Notes: a model not told the origin generated them from the letters alone. 64,000 nt of DNA from Anaerolineae bacterium (GCA_016931895.1 JAFGDY010000315.1:57066-121065), one strand, 5' to 3'. Shown: positions 25,283-33,005, counted from the stretch's first letter. Numbers and translations: made by a program.

Positions 25283-26725
25283 TCAACTGCTATCTCTAGT
25301 CACCAATTTAAATTCTATCTGCACTTGTTTTCCCACCACACTCGATAAAGCCCGTTGGACAATATCCCGTAAACGATTATCCAACCACTCTTTGGCCATC
25401 TCTGTTTGGACGCCGATAATATAAACGCCCTTTTCGTGGCCCACAAGCTCTGTGCCTTGAATAACCGCATTATACGTCGCTTGGGTCATTTGACGACGCA
25501 ACATTGATTGGGTTTCAGACCAGATTGCCTCGTCAACCGAAGGCAAAACAAAAGACGCCTCAGATATCTTGGGAACTTCGGCCCCCAACCATTCACCCGT
25601 TTTATGGTTAACATTCTCCTCTGCGGCCGGCTTCAAACCCAAACCCACCCCGGCTACATCCGCAAAATCCCGTAAGGCGCGCACAAAAACCGCCCCCGCA
25701 TTAACTTCCGGCTCAGCTTCGGCAGCCTGAACAGCTACTCGAACGGCAGCTACGTAAAGGTCAAGCCTTTCCGGGTATAACGCCTGCAACACTTTATAAA
25801 ACATTGCCGTAGAATGATCATCCTCTAGCAAAGCTTCTGTCAAGCGCACAATCGGCTCCAAAGAAGTTCTGCGAGGATTTTTTGAATTGTTACGTTTATG
25901 TTGTTGAATTAATATGTCTAGTTCGTTAACGTTCTTCCCAGATTCTTCCGATTCAGTATTATGTAAATCAACAATTGGTAGATTGACATAACTATCTGAT
26001 CCCATATTTTGTTGTTTCACATTGGTTTGTAAACCAAGATTTTCTTGGTTTACTTTTGTGTTATGTAAACCCAGTTGAAGTGGATTAGCCGATAGCAATG
26101 AGTCGGAATTTAGTTGGTTGACATAATGTAAATCGGTGTTTTGTGGGGACATTTTTTCCCCGGATATTTGCGGTAAATCGGCATCTCTCCCTTTTACGTT
26201 TTCCAAACGATAGGTCTCTAAGCCCAATTCGCCTTGTTGCATTTGCAATATTTCAATGCGCTGTTGCAATTTGGCTTCGTCTTCCGGGGCAACAGGGTCT
26301 TCCATAAGCACTTCAAGCATAAAACCCGTCCGCCGAGTTTTGCCGTTATGAGTTTCATAGGCATAACGCAGCCGAGGAATAAAAAGGGCTAAATATTTGG
26401 ATTTTTCATCGCCGGGGATGATCCGACGCCAAGGCTTGTCGTGGGGGATGGGTTGATGTTTGAGCCAACTGGCTACAGTTTCTTCGTGAACGTCTAACAA
26501 CTCGGCCAGTTCCCGCCAACTGCACGTCACTCGTTTAGTGCCGTCACTACGGCGAGGGCCGTCTATACTGAGGCTACGGAGGAGCATTACCAAACACCAT
26601 CGCTCCGGCCCAAGTCGGGACAGCCATTTTTGGACTGAGTAGAGCGTAACCGGAATTGCTTTCTCGGGGGCAACAATCGCGGCTCTGGCGCTTAAATATA
26701 CAGGATGAATGGAAAGGTCGGGCAT
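25283..26725 (-). CDS. Plasmid-type replication initiator-like protein
   Basis: A 480-residue protein with three parts. The N-terminus (about 25-150) has a winged-helix/HTH (SWRELAELLDVHEETVASWL). The middle (about 190-290) is polar and low in complexity, with recurring LHNT/DLH/VN words. The C-terminus (about 395-480, from IWSETQSMLRRQMTQATYN) resembles the N-terminal domain of DnaA, which binds the replicative helicase. A DNA-binding head plus a helicase-contacting domain fits a replication initiator. ATG 26725 is preceded by AAGAAAGGG; a TTG at 26746 is less likely. The gene is transcribed from a perfect-consensus promoter at 27029-27057 and its leader is overlapped by an antisense RNA. 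Initiator function is inferred. Confidence 0.6.
   Translation of the reverse strand: MPDLSIHPVYLSARAAIVAPEKAIPVTLYSVQKWLSRLGPERWCLVMLLRSLSIDGPRRSDGTKRVTCSWRELAELLDVHEETVASWLKHQPIPHDKPWRRIIPGDEKSKYLALFIPRLRYAYETHNGKTRRTGFMLEVLMEDPVAPEDEAKLQQRIEILQMQQGELGLETYRLENVKGRDADLPQISGEKMSPQNTDLHYVNQLNSDSLLSANPLQLGLHNTKVNQENLGLQTNVKQQNMGSDSYVNLPIVDLHNTESEESGKNVNELDILIQQHKRNNSKNPRRTSLEPIVRLTEALLEDDHSTAMFYKVLQALYPERLDLYVAAVRVAVQAAEAEPEVNAGAVFVRALRDFADVAGVGLGLKPAAEENVNHKTGEWLGAEVPKISEASFVLPSVDEAIWSETQSMLRRQMTQATYNAVIQGTELVGHEKGVYIIGVQTEMAKEWLDNRLRDIVQRALSSVVGKQVQIEFKLVTRDSS
25957..26134. repeat. Iteron-like repeats inside the initiator gene
   Basis: ATGTAAAYC occurs at 25961-25969, 26063-26071 and 26126-26134, with a variant TTGTAAACC at 26027-26035 and an inverted GGTTTAC at 26047-26053. 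TTGACATAA recurs at 25983-25991 and 26118-26126. The stretch is A/T-rich. It lies in the linker of the initiator protein, where lambdoid phages also place their origin iterons within the O gene. It may be an origin or only a low-complexity coding linker. Confidence 0.45.
26029..26053. repeat. Perfect 11-bp hairpin within the iteron-like region
   Basis: GTAAACCAAGA-TTT-TCTTGGTTTAC is a perfect inverted repeat. The left arm also pairs with an overlapping TTGGTTT at 26022-26028, so three alternating copies of the TTGGTTTAC unit lie side by side. Confidence 0.55.
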
Positions 26726-26829
26726 AATAGACCCTTTCTTCTTCAAAACGATAATTCACAAAATAGCTAAAGACAGCTAAAAAATTGTCGAATGAAGAAG
26801 ATAGCCAAATCAGCAAAGCAGGTTTTTAC

Positions 26830-26859
26830 TTGACAGAATGTACCTCCTTGTGGTATATT
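26830..26859 (+). promoter_or_regulatory. Promoter of the predicted antisense RNA
   Basis: TTGACA (perfect) at 26830-26835, an 18-base spacer and TATATT at 26854-26859, on the plus strand. Confidence 0.6.
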
Positions 26860-26865
26860 TAACCC

Positions 26866-26958
26866 CAAGCGAGGTACTGGAAACAGAAACCTTCTCCCAA
26901 AAAATTAAGTAAATAAAACTTTACAGAATGAGGCTCGCGGCAACGGGCCTCTCTTTTT
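26866..26958 (+). ncRNA. Predicted antisense RNA to the initiator leader
   Basis: The stretch lies between a good plus-strand promoter (26830-26859) and a rho-independent terminator (26930-26960), which predicts an RNA of about 93 bases. It contains no ORF worth the name. The initiator mRNA is predicted to start near 27022 on the opposite strand and to run through this stretch to its ATG at 26725, so the RNA would be fully complementary to the initiator leader. This is the layout of copy-number antisense RNAs of plasmids (CopA of R1 and similar). Function is inferred, but the promoter and the terminator are directly visible. Confidence 0.55.
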
Positions 26959-26960
26959 AT
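26930..26960 (+). terminator. Rho-independent terminator of the antisense RNA
   Basis: GAGGCTC (26930-26936) pairs with GGGCCTC (26945-26951) over 7 bases with one G-U, around the loop GCGGCAAC, followed by TCTTTTTAT. Confidence 0.65.
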
Positions 26961-27028
26961 ACAAATTTATCGCCAAATCAAGGGCATAGACCCCCAAACT
27001 AACTTAAAATTTGAGCCTATTAGTTGGA

Positions 27029-27057
27029 ATTATAAACATAACTAAAAAAAATGTCAA
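27029..27057 (-). promoter_or_regulatory. Perfect-consensus promoter of the initiator-parA-parB operon
   Basis: On the minus strand TTGACA (27057-27052), a 17-base spacer rich in T, and TATAAT (27034-27029). All twelve consensus bases are present. The start is predicted near 27022, giving a leader of about 297 bases before the ATG at 26725. Confidence 0.75.
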
Positions 27058-27064
27058 GAGTTAC

Positions 27065-27093
27065 TTGTAATTATAAGGGGTAGGTGTTATAAT
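27065..27093 (+). promoter_or_regulatory. Promoter of the ATPase/small-protein pair
   Basis: TTGTAA at 27065-27070, a 17-base spacer and TATAAT at 27088-27093. The predicted start near 27100 gives a leader of about 26 bases containing the ribosome binding site GGGGAGG. It lies back-to-back with the initiator promoter, 7 bases away. Confidence 0.6.
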
Positions 27094-27125
27094 TATGTTC
27101 AAGTTTGTGGGGAGGTTTATCTTAT

Positions 27126-27926
27126 ATGCTCGATTTGAGTCCATTGGGTCTGGTAGAAGCACCATTTTCACTATCGCCTGACCCGCGCTACTTTTATGTG
27201 TCACTCCAGCATAAAGCTACCTTGGCTAAGGTAACCTATGCCCTTGAGCAGCGACAAGGCCTATCCATAATTTTTGGCGATGTAGGCGTTGGTAAAACCA
27301 CTATCGCCCGGCGTCTCTATCAGGTGTATCGAGATCGAGAAGATTTTCGCACGGCCTATATCCCTACGCCGCTTTTTCCTTCCGATTTTCAATTCCTGAA
27401 AAGCATTTGCGCCGAATTTGGCCTTAATCCTAAACGCAGCAAATTACTGCAATTGGCCGCTTTTGAAGAATTTCTCATTTCTGTTTTTGAAGAGGATAAA
27501 AACGTATTGTTGATTATTGATGAAGCCCAAGGGCTTGTGGGACAGCAGTTTGAGTTGATCCGGCAGTTGTTGAATTTTGAAACAAACACCCAAAAGCTCA
27601 TCCAAATTGTGCTGATTGGTCAGAATGAGCTTCGCAACAAGTTACGCCTCAAACGAGCCTTGGCTTCTCGAGTGGCTACCCGGTCTACGTTGGAGCCTCT
27701 CCACTTTGAAGATACTCGTTCGATGATCAATTTTAGGGTGATGGTGGCCGGACGGCAAGATCCTTTGTTTACCGACGCCGCATTAGTTCGTATCTACGAC
27801 TATAGCCGTGGTATGCCTCGAGATATATGTGTAGTGGGCCTGAATACGTTACCCGTGGCCCTTTTGAACAAAGTTTCAATTGTTGATGAGGACCTTGTTG
27901 AACAGGTGATAGAGGAGTTAGCATAA
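27126..27926 (+). CDS. ExeA/TniB-like AAA+ ATPase
   Basis: A 266-residue ATPase of the GspA/ExeA/TniB kind. It opens with the family pattern PFSLSPDPRYFYVS (about 13-27), has Walker A GDVGVGKTT (51-59), Walker B VLLIIDEAQG (about 126-135) and a sensor-like VLIGQNELR. Relatives load or signal between proteins in secretion (ExeA), Tn7-like transposition (TniB) and DNA loading (IstB/DnaC). No peptidoglycan-binding domain and no transposase is present, so a replicon-linked role, for example loader or partner of the initiator, is possible. ATG 27126 has GGGGAGG 10 bases upstream. Its stop overlaps the next ATG. Confidence 0.75.
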   Translation: MLDLSPLGLVEAPFSLSPDPRYFYVSLQHKATLAKVTYALEQRQGLSIIFGDVGVGKTTIARRLYQVYRDREDFRTAYIPTPLFPSDFQFLKSICAEFGLNPKRSKLLQLAAFEEFLISVFEEDKNVLLIIDEAQGLVGQQFELIRQLLNFETNTQKLIQIVLIGQNELRNKLRLKRALASRVATRSTLEPLHFEDTRSMINFRVMVAGRQDPLFTDAALVRIYDYSRGMPRDICVVGLNTLPVALLNKVSIVDEDLVEQVIEELA

Positions 27927-28273
27927 TGGCGGGAAAAGAGACTGCTCGGACGGGACAGGGGACATTCGCCAAACTTTATGACGTTCAAGAAGAATTAAGC
28001 CGGCGCCATGTAAAGCCGCTGGGCCGCCCGCGGAAGAAGATTCAGCGCAAGCCTACTACAGTCCATTTAACTCAGGCTGAAATGCGGAATCTGAGTAAGT
28101 TGCATCTTTTAACCAATGACGAACTCTCAATTAATCGCAGTGAATTGGTTGGGATTGCCATAGATGCTTTAGCTTGTTTGATAGAGGAAAAGGGTGAAGT
28201 CATTCTGGGCGGGAGCCAAATTAGAGAGGTGGAAGCTTTTCGTCAGGTAGTTATTGACTTTATAAAATCATAA
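27926..28273 (+). CDS. Small basic protein, possible ribbon-helix-helix DNA-binding
   Basis: A 115-residue protein. The first 45 residues are basic and probably disordered (GRPRKKIQRKP). Residues about 48-95 (TVHLTQAEMRNLSKLH, then SINRSELVGIAIDALACLIEE) have the strand-helix-helix pattern of ribbon-helix-helix proteins. The start codon overlaps the ATPase stop (TAATG), so both are co-translated and probably act together. It may regulate the divergent promoters at 27029-27093 or bind the replicon. I recognise no closer family. Confidence 0.5.
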   Translation: MAGKETARTGQGTFAKLYDVQEELSRRHVKPLGRPRKKIQRKPTTVHLTQAEMRNLSKLHLLTNDELSINRSELVGIAIDALACLIEEKGEVILGGSQIREVEAFRQVVIDFIKS

Positions 28274-28327
28274 AATCGTAATTTCTTAAAATAGTTTGGG
28301 GTTTAATAAAAAAAGGAATATGCGGCA

Positions 28328-28558
28328 TTATTTGGTTGTTAGCGGTTTTTTGGCTTCCGATATAAGTAATTCCAGTTTGTAAGTATTGAGGAGAGAAAAA
28401 GAAACACCGGCCACTGCCAATTCTTCGTAACCTAAATTCTGAAAAGAACGAGTACAAGCAGCCCGCGACATAGCATCATAAATCACGGCAAAGTCGTTCG
28501 CGCCTGGATTCTGCTGGAGTACGTACCGTGTGAATTCTACGGCAGTTTTGTTCAACAC
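28328..28558 (-). CDS. Small hypothetical protein
   Basis: A 76-residue protein read from GTG 28558, which has AGGAGG 9 bases upstream; an alternative GTG at 28618 would add 20 residues but has no such site. The product is soluble, with NPGANDFAVIYDAMSRAACTRSF and a Leu-rich end (SFSLLNTYKLELLISEA), mildly HTH- or helical-bundle-like. No family is recognised. It converges on the small DNA-binding gene. Its excellent ribosome binding site is the main reason to accept it. Confidence 0.4.
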   Translation of the reverse strand: MLNKTAVEFTRYVLQQNPGANDFAVIYDAMSRAACTRSFQNLGYEELAVAGVSFSLLNTYKLELLISEAKKPLTTK

Positions 28559-28618
28559 TTCGCCGCCTCCTTTATTTCTTCCATTTAACGATGTCTGCCC
28601 ATTTTTTTTGTTTAACAC

Positions 28619-29068
28619 TTGCGCTTATGCCCTTTAAATGACCGTTTTTTCCACCAAATGAATTTATGATACCTGGGCGCCGGGGAATCCAAAGAATTTA
28701 ATAATGTTAAAGTAGCAGTATTTTACCACAAATAAGTTTTTTGGCAAAAATTGATAGTACTTTTTTCCTATCTCTTGTCTTCTTAACAATATTTTATTCG
28801 GCAAAGATTGAATCTGCTGAAAAGATTATTTTGATTAACGTGGTTTCAATTATAGCATATCTTGACTGCTACAAAAGACCAAACAACTCCTTTGACCTTA
28901 AAATCCACATTAAAAATATCTGCTTTTTGAAACTATGGCAGAGGGTGGCCCATAATTCTATTGACAGCCTGACAGCGGCGAATGACGATTGACGAACGAA
29001 AAGCCCCAAATTATGACTTCACCCCCATAATGCATAAAAAATAATTGCTTCAGTAATTTGCGTTAAAC
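28619..29068. other. Gene-poor, A/T-rich intergenic region
   Basis: About 450 bases without a gene I can support. It separates the replicon backbone from the polysaccharide locus. An 83-codon reading at 28741-28992 begins with TTG without ribosome binding site and looks like chance. I see no repeat, tRNA or attachment site here. Confidence 0.4.
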
Positions 29069-29097
29069 TTTTTGCTTGGCCGGTTTTGTGCTAAAAT
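29069..29097 (+). promoter_or_regulatory. Promoter of the polysaccharide ABC exporter genes
   Basis: TGCTAAAAT is an extended -10 (29089-29097); the -35 is poor (TTTTTG at 29069-29074, 17-base spacer). Predicted start near 29104, leader about 79 bases. Confidence 0.4.
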
Positions 29098-29121
29098 AGC
29101 CCCTTGATTTAGCAATCGAGT

Positions 29122-29150
29122 CAGCGCCAGAGACTGTATCGGCGGCGCTG
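29122..29150 (+). terminator. Leader hairpin before the ABC exporter genes (attenuator-like)
   Basis: CAGCGCC (29122-29128) pairs perfectly with GGCGCTG (29144-29150), followed by ATTTTTG. It lies inside the predicted leader, 33 bases before the ATG, and could terminate part of the transcripts. Confidence 0.4.
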
Positions 29151-29182
29151 ATTTTTGTTGTGATGTTATTGAGGGTTGACGA

Positions 29183-30088
29183 ATGGTAATTGTTGAAAAA
29201 ATGCCTATGGGATTGGTTATCCGGGCCGGTCAAAAAATGCCTTGGGTGTTCTGGCCTTTTTATCTGCTACGCAGTTTTTTGGCACACTTGGGGGAATTTT
29301 GGGCTTATCGCGAGTTGCTCCGCAATCTGGTGGTCCGGGATTTGAAGGTGCGTTATCGTAACTCGCTATTGGGAGTTTTGTGGTCGTTTGGCAACCCTTT
29401 GCTAATGATGGTGGTTTTTACCATTGTTTTCACTATTATGACGCCGTATTCGGGACGGATTGAAAATTTTCCGGTATTTGTTCTCTGTGGCATCTTGCCC
29501 TGGAACTTTTTCTCTTCCTCGGTGATTGGCTCGATTCGCAGTATTGTAGATAATGACTCGTTGGTTAGCAAAGTCTACTTCCCCCGCGAAGTTTTGCCGG
29601 TCTCCATCGTCCTGGCCAATCTGGTTAATTTTTTAGTCGCCTTAATTGTGTTATTTGCTTTTATTCTTTTCTCTCAAATTCCTTTGACCAAGTGGATTTT
29701 ACTGTTACCGCTGGTCATTGCCGTGCAACTTATTTTTACGGTAGGGGCAGGTTTAATTCTGTCAACGGCCAATGTGTTTTACCGCGACACCCAAGTTATT
29801 ATGGAAGTGGTTATGTTGGCCTGGTTTTTTATGACCCCTATTTTTTATCCGATTGAGATTTTGCCCCGCAGTTACGAGATTTTTAACATCACAATTGACG
29901 TGTGGCGTTGGGTGAACATCATCAATCCAATGGCGTCCATCATCGCCACCTATCGGGTAATTTTGTATAATGGCGCGCCGCCGGAATTTTACTTTTTTAT
30001 GCGGACTTTATTGACCTCATTGATTATACTGGGCATAGGCTCTTTGATCTTCTATCGCTACAGTCGCACCTTTGCCGAGGAAGTGTAG
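29183..30088 (+). CDS. ABC-2 type polysaccharide export permease (Wzm/TagG-like)
   Basis: A 301-residue inner-membrane protein with about six membrane segments. The region WAYRELLRNLVVRDLKVRYR before the first membrane helix is characteristic of O-antigen and teichoic-acid export permeases, as are NVFYRDTQVIMEVVMLAWFF and MTPIFYPIEILP. It would form the channel of an ABC exporter for lipid-linked polysaccharide, with the ATPase encoded right after it (5 bases between stop and ATG). The ATG has GAGGG 7 bases upstream. Confidence 0.88.
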   Translation: MVIVEKMPMGLVIRAGQKMPWVFWPFYLLRSFLAHLGEFWAYRELLRNLVVRDLKVRYRNSLLGVLWSFGNPLLMMVVFTIVFTIMTPYSGRIENFPVFVLCGILPWNFFSSSVIGSIRSIVDNDSLVSKVYFPREVLPVSIVLANLVNFLVALIVLFAFILFSQIPLTKWILLLPLVIAVQLIFTVGAGLILSTANVFYRDTQVIMEVVMLAWFFMTPIFYPIEILPRSYEIFNITIDVWRWVNIINPMASIIATYRVILYNGAPPEFYFFMRTLLTSLIILGIGSLIFYRYSRTFAEEV

Positions 30089-30092
30089 ACCG

Positions 30093-30896
30093 ATGTCTGA
30101 GAACGCCATAACCTTTGAGAATGTTTCCAAAGAATTTCGCTTGTCAAAGTTGCGGGTTCGCTCTTTGCAGGAGATGTTTGTGAATTTTTTTGACCCGAAC
30201 GCTCGCGGCAGGCATCACTTTTGGGCTTTACAAAATGTCAACTTTTCAATCAAACGTGGTGAAACCGTCGGCATTTTAGGCCCAAACGGTTCCGGCAAAA
30301 GCACAATTCTGAAGCTCATCAGCCGGATTATTGACCCCACTACCGGCGTTATCACCATTTCCGGGCGGCTGTCCGCTTTGCTGGAATTGGGCGCCGGTTT
30401 CCATCCTGATTTAACCGGGCGAGAAAACATCTACCTGAACGGTTCCATTTTGGGCTTGAACCGTAAAGAGATGAATCACAGACTCGACGACATTGTTGCC
30501 TTTGCCGACATTGGCGAGTTCATTGACGTGCCTGTGCGTAACTATTCTTCAGGGATGCAGATGCGGCTGGGTTTTTCGGTGGCCGTGCACGTAGAGCCGG
30601 AGATTATCCTGGTAGATGAGGTGCTGGCGGTGGGCGATTATAGTTTCCAACTTAAATGTTTGGAGCGCATTCGCCAGATGCAAGAGCAGGGCGTAACCAT
30701 TTTATTTGTTTCTCACGATTTTGAGGCCGTAGAGCGTTTGTGTTCTGGCGCCTTATGGCTGCATGAAGGTAAATTGCAGGCCCAGGGCCGGGTGGCTGAG
30801 GTATTGGCTCAGATGCGGGAAAGGTATCAGTGGGATGGGGGGCAGAATATTTTGGGTGAGGAAGTGGTTTCTGAATTGAGCGGGATGATTGTATAA
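30093..30896 (+). CDS. ABC polysaccharide export ATPase (Wzt/TagH-like)
   Basis: A 268-residue ATPase. It has Walker A GPNGSGKST (about 62-70), the Q-loop region, ABC signature YSSGMQMRL (about 151-159) and Walker B IILVDEVLAVGD (about 171-182). GRLSALLELGAGFHPDLTGREN is typical of Wzt/TagH. Unlike O9a-type Wzt it has no C-terminal carbohydrate-binding domain, so export should not depend on a terminal cap recognised by the ATPase. I chose ATG 30093, not an upstream in-frame codon inside the permease gene. Confidence 0.9.
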   Translation: MSENAITFENVSKEFRLSKLRVRSLQEMFVNFFDPNARGRHHFWALQNVNFSIKRGETVGILGPNGSGKSTILKLISRIIDPTTGVITISGRLSALLELGAGFHPDLTGRENIYLNGSILGLNRKEMNHRLDDIVAFADIGEFIDVPVRNYSSGMQMRLGFSVAVHVEPEIILVDEVLAVGDYSFQLKCLERIRQMQEQGVTILFVSHDFEAVERLCSGALWLHEGKLQAQGRVAEVLAQMRERYQWDGGQNILGEEVVSELSGMIV

Positions 30897-30970
30897 TGAG
30901 CCTCACCTATGAAGGGTTTCTTCAGTGCTGTATTTATGTTGTGCATAACTAAGTGTAGAGGTGAACGATT

Positions 30971-31987
30971 ATGTGGAATAGCCGTAAGGTGTTGGTAACT
31001 GGGGGCGCTTCTTTTATTGGCTCTCATTTGGTAGACGCATTGCTGGAACGAGGGGCCAAGGTCCGGATTATAGATAATCTGAGTAGTGGCAAATTAGAAA
31101 GCATTCAAACCCATCTGAATAATGGCCGTGTAGAGTTCTTTCAGGCTGATCTGCTAGAGCCGGGTGTTGCCCCAAGGATGGTGGAGGGAATTGAAATTGT
31201 ATTCCATTTGGCCGCAGACCACGGGGGTCGAGGGTACGTTGATTTGCATCAAGCAGCTTGTGCCACCAATTTAACGCTGGATGGCCTGATTTTTCAAGCC
31301 TGCTATAAAGCAGGGGTGGAAAAAATTGTCTATGCCTCATCTGGCTGTGTCTACCCCAATTTTTTGCAGACTGACCCCAATGAGATTTTATATTTAACGG
31401 AAGATAAGGTTGTTCCGCCTTACGATGCCGACAATATGTATGGGTGGGCCAAGTTGATGGCCGAGATGACGTTGCAGGCTTATTACCAAGATTGGGGGAT
31501 GAAGTCGGTTTCCTGCCGCTATTTTACCGTGTACGGCCCACGTGGGCACGAAAATCATGCCGTTATTGCCATGATTGCGCGCTCGTTTGTGAATCAAGAT
31601 CCATTTATTGTGTGGGGGAATGGACAGCAAATCCGTAATTGGACCTATGTGAAGGATATAGTGGCGGGGACCATTTTGGCGGCTGAGAAGATAGATGATG
31701 GCCGGGCGATCAATCTTGGCACCATGGAACGTACCCGGGTGATTGACGCTGTTAAAGAGGTGCTGCGTTATACAGGCAAAGAACACTTAAAAATTGAATT
31801 CCATCCAGAGATGCCTGTTGGCCCAATGAATCGAGTAGCCGATAACGCTTTGGCCCGCCAACTGCTGGGGTGGGAACCGGAATTCAAATTTGTAGATGGT
31901 TTGCACGCCACAATTGATTGGTATTATGCCACCAAAGATAGGCAGAAAGTGGCCGCAATTTTGGATCATGCGCTAACTGAGCGCTAA
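30971..31987 (+). CDS. NAD-dependent nucleotide-sugar epimerase/dehydratase (extended SDR)
   Basis: A 338-residue extended short-chain dehydrogenase. The dinucleotide site is VTGGASFIGSHL (residues 9-20). The catalytic pair is Tyr157-Lys161 in MYGWAKLMAE, with the Ser of SSGCVYP before it. CRYFTVYGPRGHENHAV and WTYVKDIVAG are typical of UDP/GDP-sugar epimerases. It would alter the sugar nucleotide used by nearby glycosyltransferases, for example a 4-epimerisation; the exact sugar is not readable. It follows the ABC exporter genes by 74 bases and faces a minus-strand methyltransferase gene. Confidence 0.85.
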   Translation: MWNSRKVLVTGGASFIGSHLVDALLERGAKVRIIDNLSSGKLESIQTHLNNGRVEFFQADLLEPGVAPRMVEGIEIVFHLAADHGGRGYVDLHQAACATNLTLDGLIFQACYKAGVEKIVYASSGCVYPNFLQTDPNEILYLTEDKVVPPYDADNMYGWAKLMAEMTLQAYYQDWGMKSVSCRYFTVYGPRGHENHAVIAMIARSFVNQDPFIVWGNGQQIRNWTYVKDIVAGTILAAEKIDDGRAINLGTMERTRVIDAVKEVLRYTGKEHLKIEFHPEMPVGPMNRVADNALARQLLGWEPEFKFVDGLHATIDWYYATKDRQKVAAILDHALTER

Positions 31988-32018
31988 AGCAGTTGATAGA
32001 TTCCTCAGTATAGTCCGC

Positions 32019-33005
32019 TCAACCAACTTTTTGTAACCATATTGACGAGGGTAAATGCTTGGCCGGATTGTAAATAGTGAAGGCAGAACTTAGAGATTCT
32101 GGCATTTTGTAGTGCAAGTAACTGGCGCACAGCAGAATTTTGAATGTAGAATTGTACATAAGCATTGCTTGCAGAAGGGCAGGCTCTGAAAAAAACATGT
32201 GACGGTTGAATATCCAGGATTCTGGGGGGGGCGTGGGATATGGAAAAAAAATGTCGTGGATATGAATAATTACACCATTTTTTAAACGGGGGAGTATTTC
32301 TAAATATAGAAAGGTTACGTCACTTCCAATCCTGACAATATGGCTTGAGTCAATAAAGAGAATATCCCTTTTGTTTAAGGTTTCAAAGACATCCAGGCCA
32401 ACTTCTTGCACAAATTTCGGAATAATTTCTATGTGACAATCTCCCTGGATTCTTTTCAGCGCCTGGTGGTGATACGGCTCGATACAGACCATGTTGGGTG
32501 TGCTCCCCGTTTCTTGCCTGTTTAGGGTTAAGGCATTGGCCATATAAAATGTTGAAACGCCAGACCCCACTTCTATGATGAGGCGGGGTTTGAAGTATCG
32601 AACGGTTGCGTGCAGAAGGTGAGCCTCTACTTCCCCATAACCCTCGCCAAAACCTTGTGCCGTTATTTGAGCCAAAGAGGGAAGGTGATCATACTCTATC
32701 TGGTAAGTTTTTAAGTTCTTAAGAAATTCTGTTTGGCCTTGTAAATTTAAATCAATCCCGGCCAAATTCGATTCAGTGTACCAGCGCCGAAAATTCTTGC
32801 GAAGTTCGCGCGTGTCGGGCACGGGACTATAATAATGAACCGGCAACACGTGTAACCCCAGTTTTTCAAAAAAGGTGAAGGCGGGGCCAAACCAAAAGTC
32901 TCGTAATTTGATTTTATAAAACGATAAATATCTTTTTATGACGATTTTGACTGCTTTGATTATTCCAATTGATCGTAGTTTTTGGAGTTTTTTCAAAAAA
33001 CTCAT
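32019..33005 (-). CDS. Class I SAM methyltransferase (family 24-like)
   Basis: A 328-residue protein. The SAM site is IIEVGSGVSTFYMANAL (motif I), with VCIEPYHHQAL and, after it, DILFIDSSHIVRIGSDV, the motif of family-24 O-methyltransferases of polysaccharide loci, then GVIIHIHDIFFPYPTP. It is the only minus-strand gene between 29 and 43 kb, so it is probably controlled apart. It likely methylates a sugar hydroxyl; the target is unknown. An N-terminal basic region (about 1-40) may associate with the membrane. Confidence 0.7.
   Translation of the reverse strand: MSFLKKLQKLRSIGIIKAVKIVIKRYLSFYKIKLRDFWFGPAFTFFEKLGLHVLPVHYYSPVPDTRELRKNFRRWYTESNLAGIDLNLQGQTEFLKNLKTYQIEYDHLPSLAQITAQGFGEGYGEVEAHLLHATVRYFKPRLIIEVGSGVSTFYMANALTLNRQETGSTPNMVCIEPYHHQALKRIQGDCHIEIIPKFVQEVGLDVFETLNKRDILFIDSSHIVRIGSDVTFLYLEILPRLKNGVIIHIHDIFFPYPTPPPESWIFNRHMFFSEPALLQAMLMYNSTFKILLCASYLHYKMPESLSSAFTIYNPAKHLPSSIWLQKVG

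Noticed and set aside
27126..27926. TniB-type ATPase as part of a transposon
   Set aside because: No transposase, no resolvase and no terminal inverted repeats lie near it.
28741..28992. Reading frame of 83 codons in the A/T-rich gap
   Set aside because: Starts with TTG, has no ribosome binding site, and its composition is that of the intergenic DNA.
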